Of a stretch of DNA of 64,000 nucleotides, positions 18,018 through 26,022 are shown in pieces; the first letter of the stretch is position 1, and each line of letters starts with the position of its first letter. Source of the stretch: Carboxylicivirga mesophila (lineage in GTDB: Bacteria > Bacteroidota > Bacteroidia > Bacteroidales > Marinilabiliaceae). The position numbers were made by a program, and so were the translations under genes. Location of the stretch: positions 1 through 64,000 of the forward strand of contig NZ_JAGUCN010000002.1 of assembly GCF_018271975.1 (NCBI RefSeq), given 5' to 3'. Below the pieces are notes generated by a model, which saw only the letters and a list, made by a program, of their open reading frames with translations, made no database searches and was not told where the DNA came from.

Positions 18018-18045
18018 AAAAAGCGGCCCATGGGCCGCTTTTTTA
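18016..18045. terminator. bidirectional terminator (usp / peptide transporter)
   Basis: AAGCGGCCCA (18021-18030) and TGGGCCGCTT (18031-18040) form a fully palindromic stem with flanking A and T runs. It serves both convergent genes and overlaps the usp stop codon. Confidence 0.85.
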
Positions 18046-18064
18046 GTATATAGTCAAGTTCAGA

Positions 18065-19597
18065 TTACTTCGAAACTCTTTCTAACCATTTCAGCATAAA
18101 TAGCATGGTAAACATGGAGATGATACATGCAACAACGAAGATGGTCCAGGTAGCCCAGATTGGAATTGATTCATAGAAGATTGCACCAATAAACAGTAAT
18201 TGGTTACCCAAAGCAGTAGCACCAAGCCATCCACCTTGCATAATTCCCTGGTATTGTGGAGGAGCTACTTTCGATACAAATGAGATACCCAGTGGGCTGA
18301 TGAATAGCTCAGCAACAGTCAGGATGAAGTAGGTACCAATTAGAAGCATTGGTGTTACTTTAGCAGCCTGATCGAGTGGAGTACCACCTTGATTTGGATC
18401 GATAGTTGAGAACAATGGTAAATCCATAGAGCCTAACGTCATCACAACAAAACCAAGAGCAGCAATGAACATACCGATGGCAATTTTCTTAGGCGTTGAA
18501 GGTTCCATGTTTCTTGAGCGCAACCATCCAAATACAGCCATTACAACAGGTGTAAGCAGCACCACGAAAAGAGGATTGATTGATTGAAATAATTCAGCAC
18601 CCTGAATACTAACAATGCCTAAATCAATATTAATAGCGCTTAAGTCAGTATAGTCTTTAGCAAACATGGTTAATGTTAAGCCGTTCTGGTGGAATGAGAA
18701 CCAGAAGAAGATAACCACACCAAATACTGCAAACAATGCATATATACGCTGCTTAATCTCTTTGGCATCCATTTGAGGTACTTCGGCTTTTGCGCCACTT
18801 TCATGTACTTCATGTCCGCCTGGGTTTGGAAAGTTCTTTTTGTTAACCAGGTATATTACGAAAGAAATTAACATGGCTATAATAGCTGTTCCGAACGCAT
18901 AGTGGAAACCAGTTGAGAAAACATTAAGGTATTCGTTAGCAAATGCGCCAAGATCTGTAACGGTTGAACCGTTAGCGACATTTGCCATTTCCTGAAACTT
19001 ACTTGTTGCCTCAGCAGAGATAGTGCCATCAATAAATGAGTGACAAACAGCCGGAAGGTCAGCATTGTATTCAAAACCATTGTTGTTTAGCCACCAGTTA
19101 CGTACTCCAACAGCAAGGAAAGGAGCGAAAATGGCACCAACATTAATAAACATATAAAATAAAGAGAAGCCTGAATCTCTGTATTTGCTGTATTGTTCAT
19201 TGTCATACATTTGACCAACAAGAGCCTGAAGGTTACCTTTGAATAATCCGTTACCAAAAGAAATAACGAATAAAGCCAAACAGGTCATCACCAGTGTGAA
19301 AGTGTTGGCACCAGTTGGAATTGCCAGAAATACATAGCCAAGCCCCATTACAATCAATCCACTTAAAATAGTGCCTTTGTAATTACGTGTTTTATCAGCA
19401 ATTACACCACCGGCAAGCGACAGAATGTAGATTAAAGCATAAAATACAGAATAGATTAATCCTGCATCTTTGCCATTCAATCCAAACTTGGCCTGTAAGA
19501 AAAGCACCAGAATGGCCATCATCGTGTAAAAACCAAAACGCTCACCCATGTTGGCAAGAGCGGCAGGTATGAGTCCTTTAGGATGTTGTTTAAACAT
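18065..19597 (-). CDS. POT/PTR family di- and tripeptide transporter
   Basis: 510 residues, about 14 membrane helices, inner membrane. The N-terminus carries the POT signature region NMGERFGFYTMMAILVLFL, and the second signature GNGLFKGNLQALVGQMY is present, as is the helix 4-5 segment with YSKYRDSGFSLFYMFINVG. Proton-coupled uptake of di- and tripeptides is the known family role. In the usual ExxERF motif the first glutamate is replaced by N16 here, while E19 and R20 remain. I believe this change occurs in other Bacteroidota members, but it bears on proton coupling. A loop of about 60 residues after helix 5-6 (residues 175-230) is larger than in minimal POTs. It has a good promoter at 19638-19668. 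Confidence 0.93.
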   Translation of the reverse strand: MFKQHPKGLIPAALANMGERFGFYTMMAILVLFLQAKFGLNGKDAGLIYSVFYALIYILSLAGGVIADKTRNYKGTILSGLIVMGLGYVFLAIPTGANTFTLVMTCLALFVISFGNGLFKGNLQALVGQMYDNEQYSKYRDSGFSLFYMFINVGAIFAPFLAVGVRNWWLNNNGFEYNADLPAVCHSFIDGTISAEATSKFQEMANVANGSTVTDLGAFANEYLNVFSTGFHYAFGTAIIAMLISFVIYLVNKKNFPNPGGHEVHESGAKAEVPQMDAKEIKQRIYALFAVFGVVIFFWFSFHQNGLTLTMFAKDYTDLSAINIDLGIVSIQGAELFQSINPLFVVLLTPVVMAVFGWLRSRNMEPSTPKKIAIGMFIAALGFVVMTLGSMDLPLFSTIDPNQGGTPLDQAAKVTPMLLIGTYFILTVAELFISPLGISFVSKVAPPQYQGIMQGGWLGATALGNQLLFIGAIFYESIPIWATWTIFVVACIISMFTMLFMLKWLERVSK

Positions 19598-19637
19598 ATC
19601 TATTTAATTTATAATTAGTTGTTAAATCAAAGCGAAG

Positions 19638-19668
19638 CAAATATATATTTTTTTGCAGCACTTACAAA
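19638..19668 (-). promoter_or_regulatory. promoter of the peptide transporter gene
   Basis: On the minus strand TTTG (complement of 19665-19668), 19 bases, then TATATTTG (complement of 19638-19645). Both elements match the Bacteroidota consensus exactly. The start codon lies about 40 bases downstream. Confidence 0.7.
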
Positions 19669-19874
19669 TCGTAAGCGTCATGCTTTGCAGCAGCCTTTAT
19701 GTAAGGTTATGATGGTTAGTTACGTACGTCATCAATAATAATTTAAATTGTTGCAGATAGAGTACGCCAAGGTATCGTAATGATGGTTCCTCCTGCGCAC
19801 GGACTATTGTTGAGTTATAGGGTTCTCGTAAATATTTGTAAATTTGATTATACCCACTTTTAGTAGTTTAGATT

Positions 19875-21383
19875 ATGAAGATATTTCCCGTTGTTCAGGT
19901 GGCCAGCATCGATCGATACACCATACAAAATGAACCAATTGCTTCCATTGATTTAATGGAGCGAGCTGCTACGACCTTTTACCGGCGTTTTACAGCATTA
20001 TACCCGCACGGCGATGTGAGTGTATTGGCAGGTCCGGGAAATAATGGGGGGGATGCTTTAGCTGTGGCACGTATGCTTTTGCTGGATGGTAGGAGTGTTG
20101 AGGTATTTATGCTGACCAGTGAAGATAAGTTAAGTACGGATGCGCTGCTAAACTACCAACGGCTGCAGCGTATTAAAAACTGCACTGTCACTTTGCAATC
20201 TGAGGAGCAGTTGACAGCCATTAATACTGAAGATACGGTTATTGACGGTCTTTTTGGCTCAGGCTTAAATCGTCCTTTGGAAGGTTTAGCTCAAAAGCTG
20301 GTGGCTTATATCAATAATAGCAATGTACAGGTGGTCAGCATCGATATACCCTCAGGCTTGTTTGGTGAAGATAATGCGGGGAATAATCCGGAGTCTATTG
20401 TGATGGCGGACCATACAATTAGCTTTCAATTTCCGAAGCTGGCGTTTTTGTTGGCAGAAAATGAAGCCTTTGTTGGAGATTGGATTGTGGAAGATATTGG
20501 CTTACATCCGCAGATTATTAAAGAAACCAGTTCGGGCTATTGTTATTCTGACCGTTTGTTAATCAGTCAGTTGTTGAGGCAACCCGGCAGGTTTACCCAT
20601 AAAGGAGATATGGGGCATGCATTATTGTTGGCCGGTAGTTATGGTAAGATGGGAGCCGCTGTACTGGCATCAAAAGCCTGCCTGAAAGCCGGAGCAGGGC
20701 TATTGACAACGCACGTGCCCCGTTTAGGTTATAATATTATTCAAACAGCAGTGCCGGAAGCTATGGCCTGTATCGACCGATCTGATATATTACTGTCTGA
20801 ATTTCCGGATTTAGATGTATTCGATGCTGTGGGAGTGGGGCCGGGTATTGGTGCAAAACCCAATACAATGACCGCTATGAAAGAGCTGTTGCTAGCGCTT
20901 AATGGCAAGCCGGCTGTAATGGATGCCGATGCATTGAATATTCTTTCGCTGGATGAAGCGTTATGGGATTTGATGCCGGGTAATGTTATTATTACACCAC
21001 ACCCGGGTGAGTTCGATCGTTTGGCCGGAACAAGCAATTCAGCTTTTGAGCGGCTGCAGAAAGCTAAGCAATTTGCCAAAGATATGCAGGTGGTAATCGT
21101 GTTGAAAGGTGCCTATACGGCCGTTATCAATACCGATGGACATTGCTACTTCAACTCCAGTGGTAATTATGGTATGGCCACTGCCGGAAGTGGTGATGCA
21201 TTAACCGGTATCTTGCTGGCATTGTTGGCGCAAGGTTATTCTGTTTTGGAGGCTGCCCGTCTGGGTGTTTATTTGCATGGTTTGGCCGCCGATTTGCTGT
21301 TGACTCACATGGCTGAAGAAGCCATTGTAGCGTCTGATATAATTTCTAAAATTGGTGCTGCTTTTCAGTCCTTAAGGCGATAA
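19875..21383 (+). CDS. nnr: bifunctional NAD(P)H-hydrate repair enzyme (epimerase plus ADP-dependent dehydratase)
   Basis: 502 residues, the fused form. The N-terminal YjeF_N domain (1-215) is the NAD(P)HX epimerase, with AGPGNNGGDALAVARML and DGLFGSGLNRPL plus VSIDIPSGL. The C-terminal ribokinase-like domain (about 225-500) is the ADP-dependent (S)-NAD(P)HX dehydratase, with GDMGHALLLAGSYGKMGAAVLA, VGVGPGIG, NVIITPHPGEFDRL and the catalytic-site GSGDALTGILLALLAQG. It returns hydrated, damaged NADH and NADPH to the active form in the cytosol. It is a single gene. A TAAATTTG at 19839-19846 is a possible -7 element without a matching -33. The start ATG at 19875 gives the expected N-terminus. 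Confidence 0.95.
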   Translation: MKIFPVVQVASIDRYTIQNEPIASIDLMERAATTFYRRFTALYPHGDVSVLAGPGNNGGDALAVARMLLLDGRSVEVFMLTSEDKLSTDALLNYQRLQRIKNCTVTLQSEEQLTAINTEDTVIDGLFGSGLNRPLEGLAQKLVAYINNSNVQVVSIDIPSGLFGEDNAGNNPESIVMADHTISFQFPKLAFLLAENEAFVGDWIVEDIGLHPQIIKETSSGYCYSDRLLISQLLRQPGRFTHKGDMGHALLLAGSYGKMGAAVLASKACLKAGAGLLTTHVPRLGYNIIQTAVPEAMACIDRSDILLSEFPDLDVFDAVGVGPGIGAKPNTMTAMKELLLALNGKPAVMDADALNILSLDEALWDLMPGNVIITPHPGEFDRLAGTSNSAFERLQKAKQFAKDMQVVIVLKGAYTAVINTDGHCYFNSSGNYGMATAGSGDALTGILLALLAQGYSVLEAARLGVYLHGLAADLLLTHMAEEAIVASDIISKIGAAFQSLRR

Positions 21384-21390
21384 TTATCAT

Positions 21391-21421
21391 CTTGGCTTTT
21401 AATTTTTTTCGTTTACCTTTG
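21391..21421 (+). promoter_or_regulatory. promoter of the DUF4831 gene (and perhaps pepD)
   Basis: CTTG (21391-21394), 19 bases, then TACCTTTG (21414-21421), an exact -7 match with a 3-of-4 -33 match at the consensus spacing. Leader about 105 bases. Confidence 0.55.
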
Positions 21422-21532
21422 ATGTCCTCGTACTTTTAATGTGAAAGTAACGTTCAATTAAATAATTGTATTGGAAGCTATTGGTGTGAAAATTGTAGCT
21501 TTCAAGACCTTTATTAATCAGAAATAGAGTTA

Positions 21533-22636
21533 ATGATGAAGAAATTATTTCTTTCAATAGGTATTGTTGCGGCACTTGCTTCATGTGCTGTTGAGCAAAC
21601 AATTCCATCAAAAGTGAATGTACAGGATGTGGCAACAATGAGCAATGCAACCAGTGATGTCTTGCTTTATAGCCTGCCGGTTACAGTAGTGCGTGTTAAT
21701 GTTGAGGTGGAAAAGACTATCAGCCGGGTAGGGCCATTCTATCGTTACTCTCAAAAAATGCTTAACATCAGCGATGTGGTAACGCAGGATAAAGAAGAGT
21801 GGAAAATTAAATCCATTAACATCGAAACATACGGAAAACCTGATCCTGCAAAGCAGTATGCCATTTCTTTCTCGGGTGATAATGCTGCCCCTTATCTTAA
21901 TCTGACACCATCAGGTGTATTGGCTGGTGTCAATACCGATGCATTGGTAACGGATGATTATCTGAAGGAATATAGCAGTGAATATGTGCCATCACTTAAG
22001 GATGTTAATTTTAATGAGGTGGCCATGATTGAGAAACAAATGGTTAAAACATCAACTGCTGCCATGGCCGAGGAAACAGCCAATTATATCTATAAAATAC
22101 GTAAGCGCAGGTTTAAGATATTAGCCAGCGATTATGAGCAATTACCTCCCGACGGGCAGTCATACGAAGTAATGGTGCGTGAGCTTAATGCACTTGAAAA
22201 AGAACATATGGAGCTGTTCATCGGCAAAACTGAGTCATTTACTTATACCAAGTCATTTGATATTATACCTGATAGGATGAGTGCCAATAACGATGTGTTA
22301 TTTCGTTTTTCAGCCGTTAATGGTATCGTTGACAAGATGGATGTGAGTGGGGCTCCGGTGTATATAGAGCTGGAGGCTGTAGAGACCTCAAGTCTGCCAG
22401 ATAATGTAGTGGTGAGTAACAAAAATCAGGAAGTACGCAATGGTCTGTTCTACTGTAAGCCAGGCAAGGTTAAGATTAAGGTCATAGACAAAAATGTACT
22501 GGTGAAAGAGCAGGAGCTTTATCTCGGGCAATATGGTCAGGTTGTTTCAATGCCTGCCAATGTACTGGAAAAAGCAGATGTGAGTATTCGCATCAACCCG
22601 GCAACCGGAGCATTGCAAAGTGTAGATAAAAAGTAA
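21533..22636 (+). CDS. DUF4831 family lipoprotein
   Basis: 367 residues (two adjacent ATGs, 21533 and 21536). A type II signal peptide ends LASC at about residue 18, so it is a lipoprotein. The body opens with LLYSLPVTVVRVNVEVEKT and GPFYRYSQKML, which I recognise as the DUF4831 pattern of Bacteroidota, followed by IESYG-like (IETYGKPDP) and NLTPSGVLAGVN. The middle has an IYKIRKRRFKILASDYEQLPPDG stretch typical of the family. Function is unknown; the protein has no enzyme motif that I can see. It lies 36 bases upstream of pepD with no terminator between, so the two may share a transcript. Confidence 0.8.
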   Translation: MMKKLFLSIGIVAALASCAVEQTIPSKVNVQDVATMSNATSDVLLYSLPVTVVRVNVEVEKTISRVGPFYRYSQKMLNISDVVTQDKEEWKIKSINIETYGKPDPAKQYAISFSGDNAAPYLNLTPSGVLAGVNTDALVTDDYLKEYSSEYVPSLKDVNFNEVAMIEKQMVKTSTAAMAEETANYIYKIRKRRFKILASDYEQLPPDGQSYEVMVRELNALEKEHMELFIGKTESFTYTKSFDIIPDRMSANNDVLFRFSAVNGIVDKMDVSGAPVYIELEAVETSSLPDNVVVSNKNQEVRNGLFYCKPGKVKIKVIDKNVLVKEQELYLGQYGQVVSMPANVLEKADVSIRINPATGALQSVDKK

Positions 22637-22672
22637 TAATATTAAAATAATCCCTTTTATAAACAATAAGTT

Positions 22673-24136
22673 ATGAACGACGAAATAGCTAAATTATCTC
22701 CCCAGGGGCTATGGGAAAATTTCTATAAACTAACACAAATACCACGTCCTTCAAAGAAAGAAGGTAAAGCCATTGACTTTATTGAGGAATTTGGAAAATC
22801 ACTTGGTTTTACCACTATTCGTGATGAGGTAGGTAATGTGATTATTCGTAAGCCCGCCACACCTGGTTATGAAGATAGAATGGGTGTTATTCTGCAGAGT
22901 CATATTGATATGGTGCCTCAGAAGAATAGCGATAAAGTGCACAACTTCGAAACCGATCCTATTGAAACATATATCGAGGATGGCTGGGTGACAGCCAATG
23001 GGACTACATTGGGGGCTGATAACGGTATCGGTGTGGCAGCTGCCATGGCTGTACTGCAGGCAGCAGATTTGGAGCACGGACCGGTTGAAGCATTGATTAC
23101 AATGGATGAAGAAGCTGGTATGACTGGTGCTAACGGACTTAAGTCGGGTTTGCTTGAAGGTGATATTCTATTGAATATGGACTCTGAAGACGAAGGTGAA
23201 TTATATGTTGGCTGTGCCGGTGGTTCAGATGCCAACATCAAATTTAACTATACAGAGTCTGAAGTACCTGCTGATTCTGTAGCTTTCCGTATGGCTATTA
23301 CCGGCCTTAAAGGGGGACACTCTGGTCTTGATATCAATATTGGCCGTGGAAATGCTAACATCCTGATGTTCCGCTTTATTAAGTATGCAGTAGCTAACTT
23401 AGATGCACGTTTGGCGTCTATCGATGGAGGTAGTTTGCGCAATGCTATCCCGCGCGAGGCATTTGCAGTGATTACTGTGCCTGCCGAAAATGCAGATGAC
23501 TTCGTTGAAAGCCTGGAGGAGTTTGAAGATATGTATAAGGCCGAGTTTGGTAATGTAGAGCCAAACTTGTCGTTCACTGCCGAAAAAGCAGACTTGCCTG
23601 CTTCTTTGATTGATGAGCTAACGCAAGATGACCTGATTAACGGCGTTATCGCGGCGCCTAATGGCGTAATGCGTATGAGTACCGATATGGAAGGTCTGGT
23701 TGAGACATCAACGAATCTGGCAATCGTAAAATCAGCCAATGGCGTTATTGATGTTAAGTGTCTGATGAGGAGCTCGGTGAATACCGCTATAGAAGAGTTG
23801 GAGTCGAAAATGGAGAGTGTATTCCGTTTGGCTGGTGCCGAGGTGTCTTTCGGCGGTCAATATCCAGGTTGGAAACCCAATATGGATTCACCGATTCTGA
23901 AAACCATGCAGGAAGTGTATAATAATAAATGGGGAAAAGTGCCGGAAATTAAAGCCATCCACGCAGGATTAGAGTGTGGTATTTTAGGTAGCGCGTATCC
24001 GCACTGGGACATGATTTCCTTTGGCCCGACCATTCGTTATCCTCACTCACCCGATGAGAAGGTGAATATTGAGACCGTTTCTTTATTCTGGGATTACCTG
24101 GTGGAAACCCTCAAAAATGTACCGATTAAAAAGTAA
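22673..24136 (+). CDS. pepD: aminoacyl-histidine dipeptidase (peptidase D, M20 family)
   Basis: 487 residues, the normal length of PepD/Xaa-His dipeptidase. Zinc-site motifs are visible: LQSHIDMVPQ (H and D ligands), GADNGIGVAAAMAV (bridging D), TMDEEAGMTGA (catalytic E and ligand E), NMDSEDEGELYVGCAGG, GGHSGLDI in the lid domain and the late HAGLECG histidine. It hydrolyses dipeptides such as Xaa-His in the cytosol. It is followed by its own terminator and then by an MFS gene of a family that includes lysosomal dipeptide exporters, so the region 18-25.6 kb looks devoted to peptide uptake and breakdown. Confidence 0.95.
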   Translation: MNDEIAKLSPQGLWENFYKLTQIPRPSKKEGKAIDFIEEFGKSLGFTTIRDEVGNVIIRKPATPGYEDRMGVILQSHIDMVPQKNSDKVHNFETDPIETYIEDGWVTANGTTLGADNGIGVAAAMAVLQAADLEHGPVEALITMDEEAGMTGANGLKSGLLEGDILLNMDSEDEGELYVGCAGGSDANIKFNYTESEVPADSVAFRMAITGLKGGHSGLDINIGRGNANILMFRFIKYAVANLDARLASIDGGSLRNAIPREAFAVITVPAENADDFVESLEEFEDMYKAEFGNVEPNLSFTAEKADLPASLIDELTQDDLINGVIAAPNGVMRMSTDMEGLVETSTNLAIVKSANGVIDVKCLMRSSVNTAIEELESKMESVFRLAGAEVSFGGQYPGWKPNMDSPILKTMQEVYNNKWGKVPEIKAIHAGLECGILGSAYPHWDMISFGPTIRYPHSPDEKVNIETVSLFWDYLVETLKNVPIKK

Positions 24137-24151
24137 TTCATAAATCTATAG

Positions 24152-24187
24152 GAATAGCTGCAATATAAGTTGTGGCTATTCTTTTTT
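24152..24187 (+). terminator. terminator after pepD
   Basis: GAATAGCTGCAA (24152-24163) pairs with TTGTGGCTATTC (24170-24181), with two G-T pairs, followed by T6. Confidence 0.8.
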
Positions 24188-24213
24188 GTTCGTATAACTA
24201 ACTATAAATTGTA

Positions 24214-25584
24214 ATGACAGAGGTAATTAATAAAAGTCTACGTGATTCGAAAGGAGCACGCTGGGGAGCGTTAGCTGTTGTGTCTTTTACGATGCTTTGC
24301 GGCTACTATATTAACTATGTAATTTCACCACTTAAACCTCTACTAGAGGAATATATGGGTTGGACAAGTGCTGACTTTGGTGTTTGGAATAGTGCTTATG
24401 GCTGGTTTAATGTATTCTTTCTAATGTTGATTTTCGGTGGAATTATCCTCGATAAAATGGGAGTAAGATTCACTGGATTAGGTGCTGCACTGACAATGAT
24501 TGTAGGAACCGCCCTTCAATATTATGCCATTGAATTCCCTATGGAAGGAACCATTCTTGGGTTTAAATCTTCAATTGCAATTGGTGCTTTAGGTTTTGGA
24601 ATTTTTGGTATGGGTGTTGAGATTGCCGGTATCACTGTTTCGAAGATTATTGTGAAGTGGTTTAAGGGTAAGGAGTTAGCTCTGGCTATGGGGCTTGAAA
24701 TGGCTACAGCGAGGATGGGGACAGCCTTAGCATTGGCCGTTCCTCTTCCAATGGCAAAGGCTCTTGGCGTAAACGGAATGCCGTCTATTAGTGCGCCTAT
24801 CATGTTGGGACTTGGTCTGTTAGTTGCCGGCTTTATTGCTTTTCTATGGTATACTTTCATGGATAAAAAGCTTGAAAAATCGGAAGGTATTAGTGATGAA
24901 GTGTCAGAAGAAGATGCCTTTAAGGTTTCAGATATTTTGTTTATCATCAAGAATAAAGGCTTCTGGCTTATTGCTTTGTTATGTGTGCTGTTTTATTCTG
25001 GAATTTTCCCTTTCTTATATTATGCGACAGACTTGATGATTAATAAATATGGAGTAAACGAAGATTTTGCCGGAGCTATTCCAAGTTTATTGCCGTTTGG
25101 AACTATTATATTAACACCATTCTTTGGTAACCTCTATGATAGAAAAGGAAAAGGAGCGACGATAATGCTGATTGGTTCAGTTATGCTGTTGGCTGTTCAT
25201 TCGTTTTTTGCTGCCCCAATCTTAAATCATTACATAATTGCTATTGTGCTAATTATCCTTTTGGGGGTAACTTTCTCGCTTGTTCCGTCTGCCATGTGGC
25301 CATCGGTTCCAAAGATTATTCCTGAGAAACAGTTAGGTTCTGCATATGCGTTAATCTTTTGGGTTCAAAACTGGGGACTTATGGGAATGCCATTGTTAAT
25401 TGGAATTGTGCTCGAGAAATATTGTAAAGTTGTAGATGATAATGGTGTCTTTAGTCACTATGATTATACACTGCCAATGGTTATATTTGCTGCAACAGGA
25501 TTGCTTGCAATTATTGTTGCAGCTGCGTTAAAAGCAGAAGATAAAAAGAAAGGATATGGATTAGAGCGACCAAACATGGCCTAA
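24214..25584 (+). CDS. MFS transporter, MFSD1-like
   Basis: 456 residues, 12 predicted membrane helices, inner membrane. Landmarks are GYYINYVISPLKPLLEEYMG at helix 1, GGIILDKMGVRF after helix 2 (the MFS loop 2-3 motif GxxxDxxGxR), and GNLYDRKGKG after helix 8. The closest family in memory is the MFSD1/YfiS-like group; eukaryotic MFSD1 exports dipeptides from lysosomes. Together with pepD just upstream, dipeptide or amino acid transport is a fair guess but the substrate is not shown by the sequence. A charged loop at residues 220-245 (EKSEGISDEVSEEDAFK) is the central cytoplasmic loop. Closed by its own terminator. Confidence 0.85.
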   Translation: MTEVINKSLRDSKGARWGALAVVSFTMLCGYYINYVISPLKPLLEEYMGWTSADFGVWNSAYGWFNVFFLMLIFGGIILDKMGVRFTGLGAALTMIVGTALQYYAIEFPMEGTILGFKSSIAIGALGFGIFGMGVEIAGITVSKIIVKWFKGKELALAMGLEMATARMGTALALAVPLPMAKALGVNGMPSISAPIMLGLGLLVAGFIAFLWYTFMDKKLEKSEGISDEVSEEDAFKVSDILFIIKNKGFWLIALLCVLFYSGIFPFLYYATDLMINKYGVNEDFAGAIPSLLPFGTIILTPFFGNLYDRKGKGATIMLIGSVMLLAVHSFFAAPILNHYIIAIVLIILLGVTFSLVPSAMWPSVPKIIPEKQLGSAYALIFWVQNWGLMGMPLLIGIVLEKYCKVVDDNGVFSHYDYTLPMVIFAATGLLAIIVAAALKAEDKKKGYGLERPNMA

Positions 25585-25609
25585 TCTTGTATTAACTGAA
25601 AATATGAAG

Positions 25610-25638
25610 ACAGCTGCCTACGGGTGGCTGTTTTTTTT
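25610..25638 (+). terminator. terminator after the MFS gene
   Basis: ACAGCTGCC (25610-25618) and GGTGGCTGT (25623-25631) form a 9-bp stem with two wobble pairs and a 4-base loop, followed by T8. Confidence 0.8.
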
Positions 25639-25741
25639 ATATCCAACTCTTTAATATCCAAGGAACCCAATGTGTGAACCAACAAGTCTTTTCTAACAGT
25701 TTAGGAAGGGATGGTAGGATCAAAGAAGCTCTACTTGCGCA

Positions 25742-25951
25742 ACCGGAAGGGGAATAGTACCGACCGGAAATAGAAGTTGTGCGACCGGAAGCTCCGCATG
25801 CACGACCGGAAGGGGTATAGTGCCAACCGGAGATAGAAGTTATGCGATCGGAAGCTCCGCATGCACGACCGGAAGGGGTATAGTGCCGACCGGAGATAGA
25901 AGTTTTGTGACCGGAAGCCCTGCATGCACGACCGGAGATGTATGCGCAGGT
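25742..25951. repeat. 21-nt tandem repeat, 10 copies, 63-nt higher-order period
   Basis: The core ACCGGA (once ATCGGA) recurs at 25742, 25763, 25784, 25805, 25826, 25847, 25868, 25889, 25910 and 25931: ten steps of exactly 21. The units cycle in three types, with tails like GGGGTATAGTGCC, AGATAGAAGTTATGCG and AGCTCCGCATGCACG, so the true period is 63 with three rounds plus one unit. It lies between two convergent terminators, outside any clear gene. A minus-strand frame (25731-25982) and a plus-strand frame (25820-26002) stay open because 21 is a multiple of 3, but neither has a supported start or known homologue. It is not CRISPR: there are no spacers. Confidence 0.9.
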
Positions 25952-25974
25952 ACACGCTGTTTTTGGACAAAAAA

Positions 25975-25996
25975 AGGCCCATCTTTCGAAAGGCCT
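25975..25996 (-). terminator. terminator of the purine permease operon (minus strand)
   Basis: Read on the minus strand, AGGCC (complement of 25992-25996) pairs with GGCCT (complement of 25975-25979), followed by a run of T. The inner TTTCGAAAG can extend the stem. Confidence 0.6.
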
Positions 25997-26022
25997 CTTT
26001 GAAGTATTTTGACTATCAATCT

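Noticed and set aside
25742-25951. CRISPR array.
   Set aside because: The units are contiguous 21-mers with no unique spacers, and no cas gene is near.
25731-26002. Open frames on both strands over the 21-nt repeat as repeat-protein genes.
   Set aside because: A repeat of 21 bases keeps frames open without selection. No signal peptide, promoter or recognisable family supports either frame.
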